Shown: piece after piece, positions 1-7,016 of the stretch
How the letters are laid out: each line of letters starts with the position of its first letter
How positions within the stretch are numbered: position 1 is the stretch's first letter
Source: Flagellimonas algicola
GTDB taxonomy: Bacteria; Bacteroidota; Bacteroidia; Flavobacteriales; Flavobacteriaceae
DNA: 64,000 bases
Reading direction: 5' to 3'
NCBI RefSeq assembly: GCF_005937185.1
Contig: NZ_VCNI01000006.1
Coordinates: 29,067-93,066 of the forward strand
The notes under the pieces: generated by a model
What the model was told of the DNA's origin: nothing
The model's input: the letters and a program-made list of their open reading frames with translations, nothing else
Database searches by the model: none
Program-made: the position numbers and the translations under genes

Positions 1-567
1 AAGACAATTTTAAGTTTGGCCTTGACCACAGTATTTGGATTAATGGCCTTTGCCAATCCTATAGATGGCGAAAAGAAGGAAATAAAAACCAGCGAAAGTA
101 AAATCGTTTGGAAAGCATACAAAGTAGGCGGTGGCCACGAAGGAACCATTGGTTTAAAGTCCGGCGCATTGGAATTTGATGGAGACCAATTGGTAGGAGG
201 TGAATTTGTAGTGGACATGACCACAATTACCAACACTGATATGACCGGCGAATACAAAGGCAAATTGGAGGGGCATTTGAAATCTGATGATTTCTTTTCC
301 ACGGCTTCAAATCCAACAGCGGCCTTAGTATTTACTAATGTGGAGCAAAATGAAGGTGGTTTATATGACGTAACAGGAGATCTTACCATTAAGGGGATTA
401 CCAAATCCATCCGTTTTGATTTGTCCATTGATGGAACTAAAGCCACAGCCAGTTTGAAAGTTGACCGTACCAAATACGACGTAAAATACGGGTCAAGTTT
501 AATTGGGACCGCAAAGGATAAGTTGATCTATGACGAATTTGATTTAGTGGTTGATTTGCAGATGTAG
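1..567 (+). CDS. YceI family protein, 5' end outside window
   Basis: The reading frame is open from base 1, so the start codon lies upstream; the in-frame TTG at base 16 falls inside the signal peptide and is not the start. The first visible residues form a hydrophobic signal-peptide core ending near AFAN. The rest (about 165 residues) is a YceI domain, a lipocalin-like beta barrel that in known members binds isoprenoid-type lipids in the periplasm. Typical signatures are visible: a GGGHEGTIG segment, LKSDDFFS, DVTGDLTIKGITK and DRTKYDVKYGS. A rho-independent terminator follows 22 bases after the stop, so it ends its own transcription unit before the trp promoter. The family assignment is secure; the ligand is unknown. 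Confidence 0.9.
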   Translation, partial: KTILSLALTTVFGLMAFANPIDGEKKEIKTSESKIVWKAYKVGGGHEGTIGLKSGALEFDGDQLVGGEFVVDMTTITNTDMTGEYKGKLEGHLKSDDFFSTASNPTAALVFTNVEQNEGGLYDVTGDLTIKGITKSIRFDLSIDGTKATASLKVDRTKYDVKYGSSLIGTAKDKLIYDEFDLVVDLQM

Positions 568-589
568 TCAATACTAGTTAAGTGTTTGG

Positions 590-630
590 AAATCCCGTTC
601 GAGTTGGTCTTGGACGGGATTTTTATTTTC
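590..630 (+). terminator. Rho-independent terminator after the YceI gene
   Basis: Arms AAATCCCGT (590-598) and ACGGGATTT (614-622) are perfectly complementary and are followed by a T-rich run. It separates the YceI gene from the trp promoter. Confidence 0.85.
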
Positions 631-642
631 ACAAAACATTAT

Positions 643-672
643 TTGGAAGTTACAATTTCCTTTCTATCTTTG
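643..672 (+). promoter_or_regulatory. Flavobacterial promoter of the trp operon
   Basis: TTG at 643-645 and TATCTTTG at 665-672 match the Bacteroidota -33/-7 consensus (TTG, TAnnTTTG) with a 19-nt spacer. Transcription would be expected to begin within a few bases of the leader-peptide ATG at 678, so the leader mRNA may be leaderless or nearly so. Confidence 0.6.
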
Positions 673-677
673 ATGCA

Positions 678-734
678 ATGAATATAAGAACAGTAAATAC
701 TTGGTGGTGGATCAACTTACGTCAAACGTCGTGA
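678..734 (+). CDS. trpL: trp operon leader peptide with three consecutive Trp codons
   Basis: This 18-codon frame encodes MNIRTVNTWWWINLRQTS. Codons 9-11 (702-710) are three TGG codons in a row, which is very unlikely by chance in a short frame placed just after a promoter and just before a terminator. It has the layout of a classical amino-acid attenuator peptide. A ribosome stalled on the Trp codons would leave the segment 728-734 free, whereas one reaching the stop codon (732-734) would cover it. The role is inferred from position and codon content; homology of so short a peptide cannot be judged by eye. Confidence 0.8.
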   Translation: MNIRTVNTWWWINLRQTS

Positions 735-776
735 GCTAGTCCCCATTGTAATCATATAGAGGCTTGTCATCACGAC
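728..776 (+). promoter_or_regulatory. Predicted antiterminator pairing of the trp attenuator
   Basis: GTCGTGA at 728-734, which includes the leader stop codon, is perfectly complementary to TCACGAC at 770-776. The latter covers the loop and first three bases of the 3' arm of the terminator hairpin, so the two structures exclude one another. Formation would be favoured when the leader ribosome stalls at the Trp codons. Confidence 0.6.
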
Positions 777-792
777 AGGCCTTTTTCTTTTT
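761..792 (+). terminator. Attenuator (intrinsic terminator) of the trp operon
   Basis: Arms GGCTTGTC (761-768) and GACAGGCC (774-781) pair with one G-U wobble around the loop ATCAC, followed by TTTTTCTTTTT. It lies between the Trp-rich leader peptide and the structural genes, the position expected of an attenuator. Confidence 0.8.
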
Positions 793-811
793 GTGCAATT
801 TTTAATTCTTG

Positions 812-1177
812 TTTCCGCGGAGGCGGAAATCAAAATGTAAAGTTCAGCAAAGGCAAGAATGAGTTTTTATGTCTACATCATTTCAAACAAAAAGAATGGG
901 ACTATTTATATAGGCTATACCAATGATCTGGGAAAAAGAATGAAACAGCATAAAAATGGAACAGGAAGCAGATTTGCAAAACGTTATGCATTGGACAAGT
1001 TGGTATACTATGAAAAATTCAAATTTCCAATGTCTGCCATTAAACGGGAAAAACAACTAAAAAAATGGAACCGACAATGGAAAATAAACTTGATAAATGA
1101 TTTTAATCCAAAATGGGAAGATCTAACATGGTTTTTCGAATAAGTAACAACGATATGATTTCCGCCTTCGCGGAAAT
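812..1177 (+). mobile_element. Palindrome-flanked GIY-YIG element A (candidate)
   Basis: A small GIY-YIG gene is bracketed by two hairpin palindromes of one family. The left has arms TTTCCGC (812-818) and GCGGAAA (823-829) around GGAG. The right has arms ATTTCCGC (1158-1165) and GCGGAAAT (1170-1177) around CTTC. Read on the opposite strand the left loop is CTCC, one base from the right loop, so the two palindromes are inverted copies. The unit is inserted between the trp attenuator and trpE. It resembles a REPIN (paired inverted REP sequences) with a gene inside. Mobility is inferred, not shown. Confidence 0.5.
859..1143 (+). CDS. Small GIY-YIG nuclease family protein (element A)
   Basis: The 94-residue product consists almost entirely of one GIY-YIG domain of the short UPF0213/COG2827 (YhbQ-like) kind. 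The core is visible as VYI (residues 5-7) and YIG (17-19), followed by a basic KRMKQH segment carrying the conserved Arg and by KREKQLKKW carrying the conserved metal-binding Glu. Family members are presumed single-strand or structure-specific DNA nucleases. The gene lies between two inverted palindromes and is co-oriented with the trp genes. By eye it shares about half its residues with the second copy at 7053-7331, so the two are not a recent duplication. The substrate is unknown; a role on its flanking palindromes is a hypothesis. Confidence 0.85.
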   Translation: MSFYVYIISNKKNGTIYIGYTNDLGKRMKQHKNGTGSRFAKRYALDKLVYYEKFKFPMSAIKREKQLKKWNRQWKINLINDFNPKWEDLTWFFE

Positions 1178-1198
1178 GAAAGAAAATTATTTTCGCTC

Positions 1199-2596
1199 AT
1201 GAAATATTCGCTCAAAACATCATATAAGCAGATTTTAGCAGATACCATTACTCCAGTTAGCGTGTATTTGAAAATTCGTGATAAATTTCCGAACAGCATC
1301 CTTTTGGAAAGTAGTGACTACCATGCTAACGATAACAGTTTTTCCTATATCTGCTGCAACCCAATAGCTTACATCAAGGTACAGGACGAGATTATTACCC
1401 AGCGTTTTCCGGATGGAAGCAAGGAAGAAATCAATATTGGCCCAGATACCGATGTAACCGAGGTAATCCATGATTTTGGCCAGCGATTTTCAGTCCCGGA
1501 TAACAGTTTCAAGTTCATTAACAATGGTCTTTTTGGGTATATGGCCTATGATGCGGTACGCTATTTTGAGGATGTTGAAGTTACGTCCAAAGCCGATTCC
1601 GTTCGCATTCCAGATATATACTACGCCGTTTATCAGAACATCATCGCCATTAACCACTTCAAGAACGAAGCTTACCTTTTTGCCCACTGTTACGAATCAG
1701 AAAGTAATGTGGACGAACTGGAGCAGTTGTTCAAGGTAAGAAACTTTGCTTCCTATAATTTTTCCAAGGAAGGTGCAGCTGTTTCCAACCTAAAAGATGA
1801 GGAATATATAGAGCATGTGGCCTTGGCCAAAAAACACTGCCAAAGGGGAGATGTATTCCAGTTGGTTTTGTCCCGAAGGTTCTCGCAAGGATTTAAGGGA
1901 GATGAGTTCAATGTCTATAGGGCACTGCGATCCATCAACCCTTCCCCCTATCTGTTTTATTTCGATTATGGAGATTTTAAAATATTCGGCAGTTCGCCAG
2001 AAGCGCAATTGATCGTTAAGGATGGAAAGGCTGAAATCCATCCCATTGCAGGCACCTATAAAAGAACCGGGAATGATGAGAAAGATGCGGAACTGGCCAA
2101 AAAATTGGCTCAAGATGAAAAGGAAAACAGCGAACACGTCATGTTGGTAGACTTGGCTCGAAATGACCTAAGCCGCAACGGAAATACCGTAAACGTGGAG
2201 ACTTATAGGGAAGTGCAGTATTTCTCCCATGTGATTCATTTGGTCTCCAAAGTAACAGGACTTAAGAAAAAAGAAAGTACCACTATGAAAGTGGTAGCAG
2301 ATACCTTTCCTGCGGGAACTTTGAGCGGTGCTCCCAAGCATATGGCCATGCAGCTGATTGAAAAATATGAAAAAACCAGCAGGGCCTATTATGGAGGGGC
2401 CATTGGTTTTATGGATTTTAAGGGCAATTTTAACCATGCCATCATGATCCGAACTTTTCTAAGTAAAAACCACCAATTGCATTATCAAGCCGGTGCCGGT
2501 TTGGTAGCTGCTTCGGATCCTGAGGCGGAACTACAGGAAACATACAACAAATTGGGTGCTTTGAACAAGGCACTTGAAATTGCAGAAACAATCTAA
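1199..2596 (+). CDS. trpE: Anthranilate synthase component I
   Basis: TrpE converts chorismate to anthranilate, using ammonia supplied by TrpG. At 465 residues it is of normal length. Near residues 35-38 is LLES, the motif linked to tryptophan feedback binding in this family. The chorismate-binding half is well conserved: GSSPE, HPIAGTYKRTG, ENSEHVMLVDLARND, FPAGTLSGAPK, GGAIG and AGAGLVAASDPE. trpG follows after 3 bases. The gene is preceded by a GIY-YIG element rather than lying directly behind the attenuator, so its leader RNA is about 400 nt longer than the regulatory parts need. Confidence 0.97.
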   Translation: MKYSLKTSYKQILADTITPVSVYLKIRDKFPNSILLESSDYHANDNSFSYICCNPIAYIKVQDEIITQRFPDGSKEEINIGPDTDVTEVIHDFGQRFSVPDNSFKFINNGLFGYMAYDAVRYFEDVEVTSKADSVRIPDIYYAVYQNIIAINHFKNEAYLFAHCYESESNVDELEQLFKVRNFASYNFSKEGAAVSNLKDEEYIEHVALAKKHCQRGDVFQLVLSRRFSQGFKGDEFNVYRALRSINPSPYLFYFDYGDFKIFGSSPEAQLIVKDGKAEIHPIAGTYKRTGNDEKDAELAKKLAQDEKENSEHVMLVDLARNDLSRNGNTVNVETYREVQYFSHVIHLVSKVTGLKKKESTTMKVVADTFPAGTLSGAPKHMAMQLIEKYEKTSRAYYGGAIGFMDFKGNFNHAIMIRTFLSKNHQLHYQAGAGLVAASDPEAELQETYNKLGALNKALEIAETI

Positions 2597-2599
2597 AAA

Positions 2600-3166
2600 A
2601 TGGCCAGAAAGATTTTAATGATAGACAACTACGATAGTTTCACCTATAATTTGGTGCACTACCTTGAGGATTTGGATTGTGACGTGACCGTAAAACGAAA
2701 TGATCAATTGACCTTGGACGAAGTACAAGCTTTTGATGAAATTGTGCTCTCTCCCGGCCCGGGAATCCCGGATGAAGCAGGTTTGCTCAAGGATATCATC
2801 AAAACCTACGCCGCAACCAAACGGATTTTAGGGGTCTGTTTGGGTCAACAGGCTATTGGAGAAGTCTTTGGGGGCACTTTGGTTAATTTGGATCAGGTAT
2901 ACCATGGGATTGCCACCCAAATTACAGTGACCAGTCCAGGTATTTTGTTCCAAAACATGCCAGAGCAAATCCAAGTAGGGCGCTACCATTCTTGGGTGGT
3001 GCATCCCGATCTACCTGAAAGCTTGGAAGCCACCTCGGTGGATGAAAATGGGCAAATTATGTCCTTAAGACATAAAACATACGATGTAACGGCAGTGCAA
3101 TTTCACCCAGAGTCCGTGTTGACTCCGGAAGGAAAACAAATGCTAAAAAATTGGCTCAACGGCTAG
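2600..3166 (+). CDS. trpG: Anthranilate synthase component II (glutamine amidotransferase)
   Basis: TrpG is the class I glutaminase subunit that releases ammonia for TrpE. In this 188-residue protein the catalytic triad is visible as Cys80 in GVCLGQQ and His169/Glu171 in QFHPES, with the oxyanion segment SPGPG near 51-55. It follows trpE by 3 bases. The motif HSWVV near 130-134 fits the TrpG/PabA group. Because it lies in a trp operon with no pab genes nearby, TrpG is the better name, although such subunits often also serve aminodeoxychorismate synthase. Confidence 0.95.
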   Translation: MARKILMIDNYDSFTYNLVHYLEDLDCDVTVKRNDQLTLDEVQAFDEIVLSPGPGIPDEAGLLKDIIKTYAATKRILGVCLGQQAIGEVFGGTLVNLDQVYHGIATQITVTSPGILFQNMPEQIQVGRYHSWVVHPDLPESLEATSVDENGQIMSLRHKTYDVTAVQFHPESVLTPEGKQMLKNWLNG

Positions 3167-3171
3167 TTTAA

Positions 3172-3240
3172 TGTCGTTCTCGTGCAAACGGGAATCCAAA
3201 TTAAATATGAAATAGATTCCGCACGTGATGCGGAATGACA
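3172..3240 (+). repeat. REPIN-like palindrome pair between trpG and trpD
   Basis: Two hairpins lie in inverted orientation. The left pairs GTTCTCGT (3176-3183) with ACGGGAAT (3188-3195) through two G-U pairs. The right is perfect, ATTCCGCA (3216-3223) with TGCGGAAT (3229-3236). The pair is bounded by TGTC (3172-3175) and GACA (3237-3240). The right hairpin contains an in-frame ATG that could be mistaken for the trpD start. Confidence 0.7.
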
Positions 3241-3252
3241 ACAAGAAATAAA

Positions 3253-4248
3253 ATGAAAGCAACTTTAAATCGATTAATAAATCACGAAATCCTTCCCAAA
3301 GAAGATGCCAAGCAGATTTTGGTCAACATCGCCAAAGGGGATTACAATACTTCCCAGATTGCCGCCTTTTTAACCGTTTATATGATGCGAAGCATTACCA
3401 TAGAGGAACTGGAAGGTTTCAGGGATGCACTCTTGGAGTTATGCTTGGCGGTGGATTTGGCCGAATACAATCCCATAGATCTCTGCGGAACGGGAGGTGA
3501 CGGTAAAGATACTTTCAATATTTCCACCCTTGCCTCTTTTGTAACAGCAGGTGCGGGAGTAAAAGTAACCAAGCATGGCAACTATGGGGTTTCTTCCAAG
3601 TGCGGAAGTAGCAACGTGATGGAATTTTTGGGTATCAAGTTCAGTAATGAGGCTGATTTTCTAAGAAAGTCAATTGATGAAGCTGGGATTTGCGTACTGC
3701 ATGCACCCCTGTTTCACCCGGCCATGAAAAATGTGGCCCCCATCCGGAGGGAATTGGCCGTAAAAACCTTTTTCAACATGTTGGGGCCCATGGTGAATCC
3801 TGCTTTCCCAAAAAACCAAATGGTAGGTGTGTTTAATCTAGAGTTGGCTCGAATGTATGGGTACCTTTATCAGAACACCGACAAGAATTTTACTGTACTT
3901 CATGCGCTGGATGGATATGATGAAATCTCCTTGACCGGAGCTACCAAAACCATTTCCAATGACTCCGAAGGCATGTTAGCGCCGGCGGATTTTGGGGTAG
4001 ATAAAATTTCTCAAGATCAAATTACGGGAGGGGAAGATATCGCCGAATCGGCCCAAATCTTCTTGGATGTTCTCAATGGTAAAGGAACCGAAGCCCAAAA
4101 CAATGTGGTCTGTGCCAATGCCGGGGTGGCCATAGCCACGGTAAATCAACTTTCCCCTAAAGAAGGGTTTGAAAAAGCCAAAGAGTCACTTTTAAGTGGC
4201 AATGGAATGGAAGCACTTAAAAAATTACAAGAATTAAGCAAAAACTAA
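3253..4248 (+). CDS. trpD: Anthranilate phosphoribosyltransferase
   Basis: TrpD joins anthranilate to PRPP to give phosphoribosylanthranilate. The PRPP-binding segment CGTGGDGKDTFNIST and the following VTKHGNYGVSSKCGS anthranilate-site region are intact, as is RRELAVKTFFNMLGP. The ATG at 3253 gives a 331-residue protein starting MKATLNRLINHE, which fits the family. The in-frame ATG at 3235 lies inside the preceding palindromic repeat and is rejected as start. The gene sits between two repeat elements, with a 59-nt element starting immediately after its stop codon. Confidence 0.95.
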   Translation: MKATLNRLINHEILPKEDAKQILVNIAKGDYNTSQIAAFLTVYMMRSITIEELEGFRDALLELCLAVDLAEYNPIDLCGTGGDGKDTFNISTLASFVTAGAGVKVTKHGNYGVSSKCGSSNVMEFLGIKFSNEADFLRKSIDEAGICVLHAPLFHPAMKNVAPIRRELAVKTFFNMLGPMVNPAFPKNQMVGVFNLELARMYGYLYQNTDKNFTVLHALDGYDEISLTGATKTISNDSEGMLAPADFGVDKISQDQITGGEDIAESAQIFLDVLNGKGTEAQNNVVCANAGVAIATVNQLSPKEGFEKAKESLLSGNGMEALKKLQELSKN

Positions 4249-4306
4249 TGTCACCTCGAGCGCGGTCGAGAGGTCTCATAAGACTCTTCACTACGCTCAG
4301 AATGAC
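4249..4306 (+). repeat. REPIN-like palindrome pair between trpD and trpC
   Basis: The left unit starts at TGTC (4249-4252) and pairs ACC-TCGA with TCGA-GGT around GCGCGG, with a two-base bulge (to 4274). The right unit (about 4281-4306) contains TTCACTACGCTCAGAA, an imperfect palindrome ending in TGAC. Both belong to the TCGA-type repeat also present inside trpF. The element begins immediately after the trpD stop codon. Confidence 0.6.
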
Positions 4307-4314
4307 CTTTGAAT

Positions 4315-5100
4315 ATGAACATTTTAGACAAAATAATAGCCGATAAACGCAAGGAGGTAGATTTGAAAAAATCTTTGATTCCTCCAGGGCAATTGGAAAA
4401 ATCCGTTCTCGTGGAAAGGAGTACAGTTTCACTGGCCCAGGTACTTAAAAATAGCGCTACTGGCATTATAGCAGAACACAAACGGCGTTCTCCTTCAAAA
4501 TTGGTAATCAACCAAGGTTTAAACGTTCAGGATGTAGCTACAGGGTATGAGCAAGCTGGGGTATGCGGCATGTCGGTTTTAACAGACGGCAAATACTTTG
4601 GTGGTTCTTTGGATGACTTGTTATTGGCACGAGCAAAGGCCTCTTTGCCCCTTTTACGAAAAGAGTTCATCATCGATGAATATCAGTTACTGGAGGCTAG
4701 GGCCCATGGTGCGGATGTGATTTTGCTCATTGCTGCCATTCTAACAAGGGATGAAATCAAACAGCTTTCAGAAACGGCCAAAAGTTTAAGCTTGGATGTA
4801 CTCTTGGAAGTCCATAATGAAGAAGAGCTACAAAAGTCGCTCATACCAAGTTTGGACATGCTGGGGGTCAACAATCGTAACCTAAAGACATTTGAGGTGA
4901 GTTTGGATACCAGCAAGACGTTGTCCAAGCTCATTCCCAATGATTTTGTAAAGGTTTCCGAAAGCGGTATAAGTTCCGTTGAAGCTATCAAGGATTTAAA
5001 GCAATTCGGATATCAAGGCTTCTTGATTGGAGAGAATTTTATGAAAACCGACAATCCTGGGAAGCATGCCGCCGAATTTATAAAAGCTTTGGAATCATGA
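4315..5100 (+). CDS. trpC: Indole-3-glycerol phosphate synthase
   Basis: TrpC closes the indole ring of carboxyphenylamino-deoxyribulose phosphate. This is a 261-residue single-domain TIM barrel, not fused to TrpF. Key motifs are IIAEHKRRSPSK (catalytic Lys/Glu region), SVLTDGKYFGGS, LRKEFIIDEYQ, GVNNRNLKTFEV, VSESGI and GFLIGENFM. The ATG at 4315 is chosen; a TTG six bases upstream also lies in frame but would add only two residues. Its stop overlaps the trpF start in ATGA. Confidence 0.95.
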   Translation: MNILDKIIADKRKEVDLKKSLIPPGQLEKSVLVERSTVSLAQVLKNSATGIIAEHKRRSPSKLVINQGLNVQDVATGYEQAGVCGMSVLTDGKYFGGSLDDLLLARAKASLPLLRKEFIIDEYQLLEARAHGADVILLIAAILTRDEIKQLSETAKSLSLDVLLEVHNEEELQKSLIPSLDMLGVNNRNLKTFEVSLDTSKTLSKLIPNDFVKVSESGISSVEAIKDLKQFGYQGFLIGENFMKTDNPGKHAAEFIKALES

Positions 5101-5831
5101 AACTGAAAGTGTGTGGCATGAAATATAATCCAACAGAGGTGGCGCAATTACAGCCGGATTATCTAGGTTTTATTTTCTGGGAACCTTCATCTCGCTATTT
5201 CGAAGGAGAAATTCCGGAATTGCCAAAATCCATCAAAAAAGTGGGGGTTTTTGTGGATGCTGAAGTTGAAGAGGTTTTGGAAAAAGTAGAAGCGTTTAGG
5301 TTGGATGGCGTTCAACTCCATGGCAATGAAAATCCAAATTACTGTCAGGAACTTCGTCATGCTGTACTTGGTTCAACATCTCACACCAATGGGATTCCGA
5401 AACAAGTTGAGGACAACCAGCTGTCACTTCGATCGCAGTCGAGAAGTGGAAAGAATAAGGTCTCGACTGCGCTCGACCTGACAATTATCAAAGTTTTCTC
5501 CATCAAAGACTCTTTCGATTTTTCCATTTTAAAAGAATACGAAGATGTCTGCGATTATTATTTGTTCGATACCAAAGGAAAACTCCCCGGAGGAAATGGA
5601 TATGCCTTTGATTGGTCCATTCTTAAAGACTACCCTTCCACAAAACCGTACTTTTTAAGCGGAGGAATCGGATTGGACTCTATCGAGGATTTAAAAGAAT
5701 TTTTGGCAAGTTCTGCTTCCAACTTTTGCCATGCGATAGATGTTAATAGCAAATTTGAAATAGAACCTGGTCATAAAAGCATCGCGCAACTAAAACAATT
5801 CAAAAAAACATTAATTGATAATCCAACATGA
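5097..5831 (+). CDS. trpF: Phosphoribosylanthranilate isomerase with repeat-derived in-frame insertion
   Basis: TrpF performs the Amadori rearrangement of phosphoribosylanthranilate. The N-terminal CGMKY segment carries the catalytic Cys, VQLHGNE and [13 protein letters not shown] are present, and AIDVNSKFE near the C-terminus carries the catalytic Asp. The protein is 244 residues, about 40 longer than usual. The excess lies at residues 87-129, encoded by 5355-5483, and coincides exactly with two REPIN-like elements. Removal of these 43 codons gives a 201-residue enzyme in which CQEL runs directly into IIKVFSI. The insertion lies before a core strand, presumably in a surface loop. The gene overlaps trpC and trpB by ATGA junctions. 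Whether the enzyme is active was not tested here. Confidence 0.9.
   Translation: MKLKVCGMKYNPTEVAQLQPDYLGFIFWEPSSRYFEGEIPELPKSIKKVGVFVDAEVEEVLEKVEAFRLDGVQLHGNENPNYCQELRHAVLGSTSHTNGIPKQVEDNQLSLRSQSRSGKNKVSTALDLTIIKVFSIKDSFDFSILKEYEDVCDYYLFDTKGKLPGGNGYAFDWSILKDYPSTKPYFLSGGIGLDSIEDLKEFLASSASNFCHAIDVNSKFEIEPGHKSIAQLKQFKKTLIDNPT
5355..5417 (+). repeat. CTTGT-type palindrome pair inside trpF (D1)
   Basis: The left unit begins CGTC (5355-5358), with arms ATGCTGTA and TTCAACAT around CTTGG, then CTC (5380-5382). It differs at only 3 of 28 bases from the left palindrome of the second GIY-YIG element at 7017-7044. The right unit (about 5391-5417) carries the inverted loop ACAAG with degenerate arms. 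Confidence 0.75.
5422..5483 (+). repeat. TCGA-type REPIN-like palindrome pair inside trpF (D2)
   Basis: The element is bounded by TGTC (5422-5425) and GACA (5480-5483). The left hairpin has CACTTCGA opposite TCGAGAAGTG (one bulge). The right hairpin has AGG-TCGA opposite TCGA-CCT. Their loop regions are inverted versions of one another. Together with D1 the insertion is 129 nt, exactly 43 codons. Confidence 0.75.
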
Positions 5832-7009
5832 GTTACTACGTCGACGAAAAAGGATACTACGGTGAATTTGGGGGAGCATATATCCCGGAAATGCTATATC
5901 CGAATACCGAAGAACTGCGCCAGAATTATCTCGAAATCATGGCAGCACCTTCCTTTAAGGAAGAGTTTCACCAATTGCTGAAGGATTATGTGGGTAGACC
6001 CACTCCGCTCTATTTTGCGGAGCGCTTATCCAACAAGTACAACACCAAGATATACTTAAAACGGGAGGACCTCAACCATACTGGAGCCCATAAGGTGAAC
6101 AACACCATTGGTCAGATTTTAATGGCCAAAAAATTGGGTAAAAACCGAATAATTGCCGAAACAGGAGCAGGTCAGCATGGGGTAGCCACTGCAACGGTTT
6201 GCGCCCTCATGGGAATTGAATGTGTAGTATACATGGGCGAAGTAGACATAGCACGTCAAGCCCCAAATGTAGCTCGGATGAAGATGCTTGGGGCAGAGGT
6301 AAGACCTGCCTTATCGGGGAGTCGAACGTTGAAGGATGCCACCAACGAGGCTATTCGAGATTGGATTAACAACCCTGTAGATACCCATTACATCATTGGC
6401 TCGGTTGTGGGGCCACATCCCTATCCGGATATGGTAGCCCGATTTCAATCGGTGATTTCTGAGGAGATAAAAGCCCAACTCTTGGAAAAAGAAGGTAGGA
6501 AAAACCCTGACTATGTGGTGGCCTGTGTAGGTGGCGGGAGCAACGCAGCGGGAGCTTACTATCACTTTTTGGATACCCCTGAGGTAGGCATCATTGCTGT
6601 GGAGGCCGCCGGAAAGGGAATTCATTCAGGGGAAAGCGCCGCAACTTCGGCCTTGGGCAAAGTTGGGATTATCCATGGAAGTAAAACCTTGTTGATGCAA
6701 ACTCCGGATGGGCAGATTACGGAGCCCTATTCCATTTCCGCGGGCTTGGATTATCCCGGGGTAGGTCCCCTGCATGCCCATCTGTTCAAATCGGGGCGAG
6801 GAGAATTTATTTCCATTACCGACGATGAGGCCATGACGGCTGGGTTAACGCTTTGTCAACTGGAAGGCATCATCCCCGCCATTGAATCCTCCCATGGATT
6901 GGCCATTTTGGAGCAACGAAAGTTTAAGTCGGATGATATCGTGGTCATGAATCTTTCTGGCCGTGGGGACAAAGACCTCCAGAACTATATTGATTATTTT
7001 AAACTGTGA
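5828..7009 (+). CDS. trpB: Tryptophan synthase beta subunit
   Basis: TrpB condenses indole with serine using PLP. The PLP lysine is Lys89 in HTGAHKVNN, the phosphate-binding loop is GGGSNA (near 236-241), and [13 protein letters not shown] is intact. At 393 residues it is full length and of the TrpB1 type that works with TrpA. It overlaps trpF by ATGA. The partner trpA is displaced by about 360 nt because a palindrome-flanked GIY-YIG unit begins 8 bases after the trpB stop codon. Confidence 0.97.
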   Translation: MSYYVDEKGYYGEFGGAYIPEMLYPNTEELRQNYLEIMAAPSFKEEFHQLLKDYVGRPTPLYFAERLSNKYNTKIYLKREDLNHTGAHKVNNTIGQILMAKKLGKNRIIAETGAGQHGVATATVCALMGIECVVYMGEVDIARQAPNVARMKMLGAEVRPALSGSRTLKDATNEAIRDWINNPVDTHYIIGSVVGPHPYPDMVARFQSVISEEIKAQLLEKEGRKNPDYVVACVGGGSNAAGAYYHFLDTPEVGIIAVEAAGKGIHSGESAATSALGKVGIIHGSKTLLMQTPDGQITEPYSISAGLDYPGVGPLHAHLFKSGRGEFISITDDEAMTAGLTLCQLEGIIPAIESSHGLAILEQRKFKSDDIVVMNLSGRGDKDLQNYIDYFKL

Positions 7010-7016
7010 TCCGTGC

